NCBI GenBank assembly: GCA_002450755.1
Contig: DKAI01000206.1
Span: 1-6,022, forward strand
Origin: Deltaproteobacteria bacterium UBA6930
Lineage (GTDB): Bacteria; Myxococcota_A; UBA9160; UBA6930
Direction of reading: 5' to 3'
Length of the DNA: 6,022 nt
Position 1 is the stretch's first letter. Every line of letters starts with the position of its first letter. Below, in pieces: positions 5,322 to 6,022 of this stretch. A program made the position numbers and the translations under genes. The notes below the pieces were generated by a model, which saw only the letters and a program-made list of their open reading frames with translations, was not told the DNA's origin and ran no database searches.

Positions 5322-6022
5322 GTCCAAGGAGATTTCGTAGCTTCCTCAGTTTCGTATGCTAGAAGACCTTGCCGGTCCCAACCCGCGATTTCTTCGTCCG
5401 TAGCATGAATGATCTCTTTCATGATCGTATGGTTATCAGCACCCAACTTTTTCCCTCCATTCTGGGGCCCAAAGGATGCATTCGAGAATCTAAGGGGACC
5501 TCGGTTCATTAGGACGGTTTCGCCCTTTTCACCAGAGGAGACTTCTATGAACGCCTCACGCTCGCGAGCCCACTCGGAATTGGGCACTTCTGATAGGGAA
5601 ATGATTTCACCGACGGGCAGCCTCATGTTGTTGGATATAGCCTTCTCGAAGGATTGAAAGTCAGGGTATTCCTTAACAAGTCTCTTTATGACTTCTAGGC
5701 AATCTTCGAGGTGGTGGTTCCGATGCTCCAACGTATCAAACCGTAGATCGTCTAGGAGTTCGGGTTGATTTCTTAAGCGCGCTATTCCTGGAAGAGTTCC
5801 TGCTGGGCTGCCCGGAATTTGCACCCAAGTACCATCTCCGACCTGAACGATTGCAGCTTTTCCGGGTCGAAAAATCGATTTATCCCAATCGACGCCACCA
5901 TTTATTTCTGTAGCTGTCCATTCGTTGGCAAATAGCATTGATTCGGCCATACAGGCATCAATATAGGTTCCCTCTCCAGTTCGTTCCCGGTTAAAAAGTG
6001 CAGCTAAGATTCCCTGGGCTGC
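5318..6022 (-). CDS. CaiB/BaiF family III CoA-transferase, C-terminal part, truncated by the window edge
   Basis: The reading frame stays open to the right edge, so the visible 234 residues are roughly the last 60% of a ~390-410-residue protein; the ATG at 5950 is internal. The family moves CoA between carboxylic acids through an aspartyl anhydride, and includes alpha-methylacyl-CoA racemases. The first visible residues give RERTGEGTYIDACMAE. The Asp encoded at 5957-5959 sits where the catalytic Asp of the racemase branch lies (GQVIDANM in racemases), so it is probably the active-site residue. Further on are a GDGTWVQIPG block (near 5820), a LPVGEIISLSEV segment (near 5600) equivalent to the usual P.GPV.....E stretch, and the terminal LGADNHTIMKEI and DEEIAGW blocks typical of the family tail. 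The stop overlaps that of the convergent methyltransferase. The pairing with a crotonase nearby fits acyl-CoA metabolism; the substrate is unknown. Confidence 0.93.
   Translation of the reverse strand, partial: AAQGILAALFNRERTGEGTYIDACMAESMLFANEWTATEINGGVDWDKSIFRPGKAAIVQVGDGTWVQIPGSPAGTLPGIARLRNQPELLDDLRFDTLEHRNHHLEDCLEVIKRLVKEYPDFQSFEKAISNNMRLPVGEIISLSEVPNSEWAREREAFIEVSSGEKGETVLMNRGPLRFSNASFGPQNGGKKLGADNHTIMKEIIHATDEEIAGWDRQGLLAYETEEATKSPWT

Overview
This is an ordinary bacterial chromosomal stretch of mixed-orientation housekeeping and accessory metabolism. I see no tRNA, rRNA, insertion sequence, CRISPR array, phage gene or recognisable defence locus. Moderate GC, clear Shine-Dalgarno sites, frequent GTG/TTG starts and short gaps point to a free-living, probably Gram-negative bacterium. 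An uncultured marine or aquatic lineage is a guess. The endonuclease III has a modified iron-sulfur tail of a kind I associate with Bacteroidetes, Verrucomicrobia and Chlamydiae, but this does not settle the phylum.

Layout, left to right. Endonuclease III (46-705, +) converges with a YrbG-type calcium/sodium antiporter (714-1676, -), with only 8 bp between their stops. Behind the antiporter on the same strand is a small methyltransferase-like protein of the 'DLMSSW' family (1754 to about 2377, -). Its conserved N-terminus runs upstream of every usable ATG/GTG/TTG. Divergent from it is a YmdB-type macro-domain ADP-ribose hydrolase with a TTG start (2448-2969, +). A promoter-like TTGACA overlaps the macro gene's stop and appears to drive a rightward cluster: a crotonase-superfamily enzyme (3079-3837), an overlapping small cupin (3830-4195) and, after 73 bp, an Rv2258c-type winged-helix SAM methyltransferase (4269-5321). 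On the opposite strand, the C-terminal 234 residues of a family III (CaiB/BaiF) CoA-transferase (5318-6022) overlap the methyltransferase tail by 4 bp and continue past the right edge.

How the genes may work together. Crotonase, cupin and CoA-transferase suggest acyl-CoA or small-acid metabolism, with the cupin translationally coupled to the crotonase. The crotonase lacks the first catalytic glutamate of classical hydratases, so isomerase-like or other chemistry is more likely than plain hydration. Endonuclease III does DNA base-excision repair, the antiporter handles ions and the macro protein removes ADP-ribose or O-acetyl-ADP-ribose. These three look like independent neighbours. No new multi-gene system is evident. 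The points most worth checking are the missing start of the DLMSSW methyltransferase, the altered cluster ligands of endonuclease III, and the structured leader before the crotonase.
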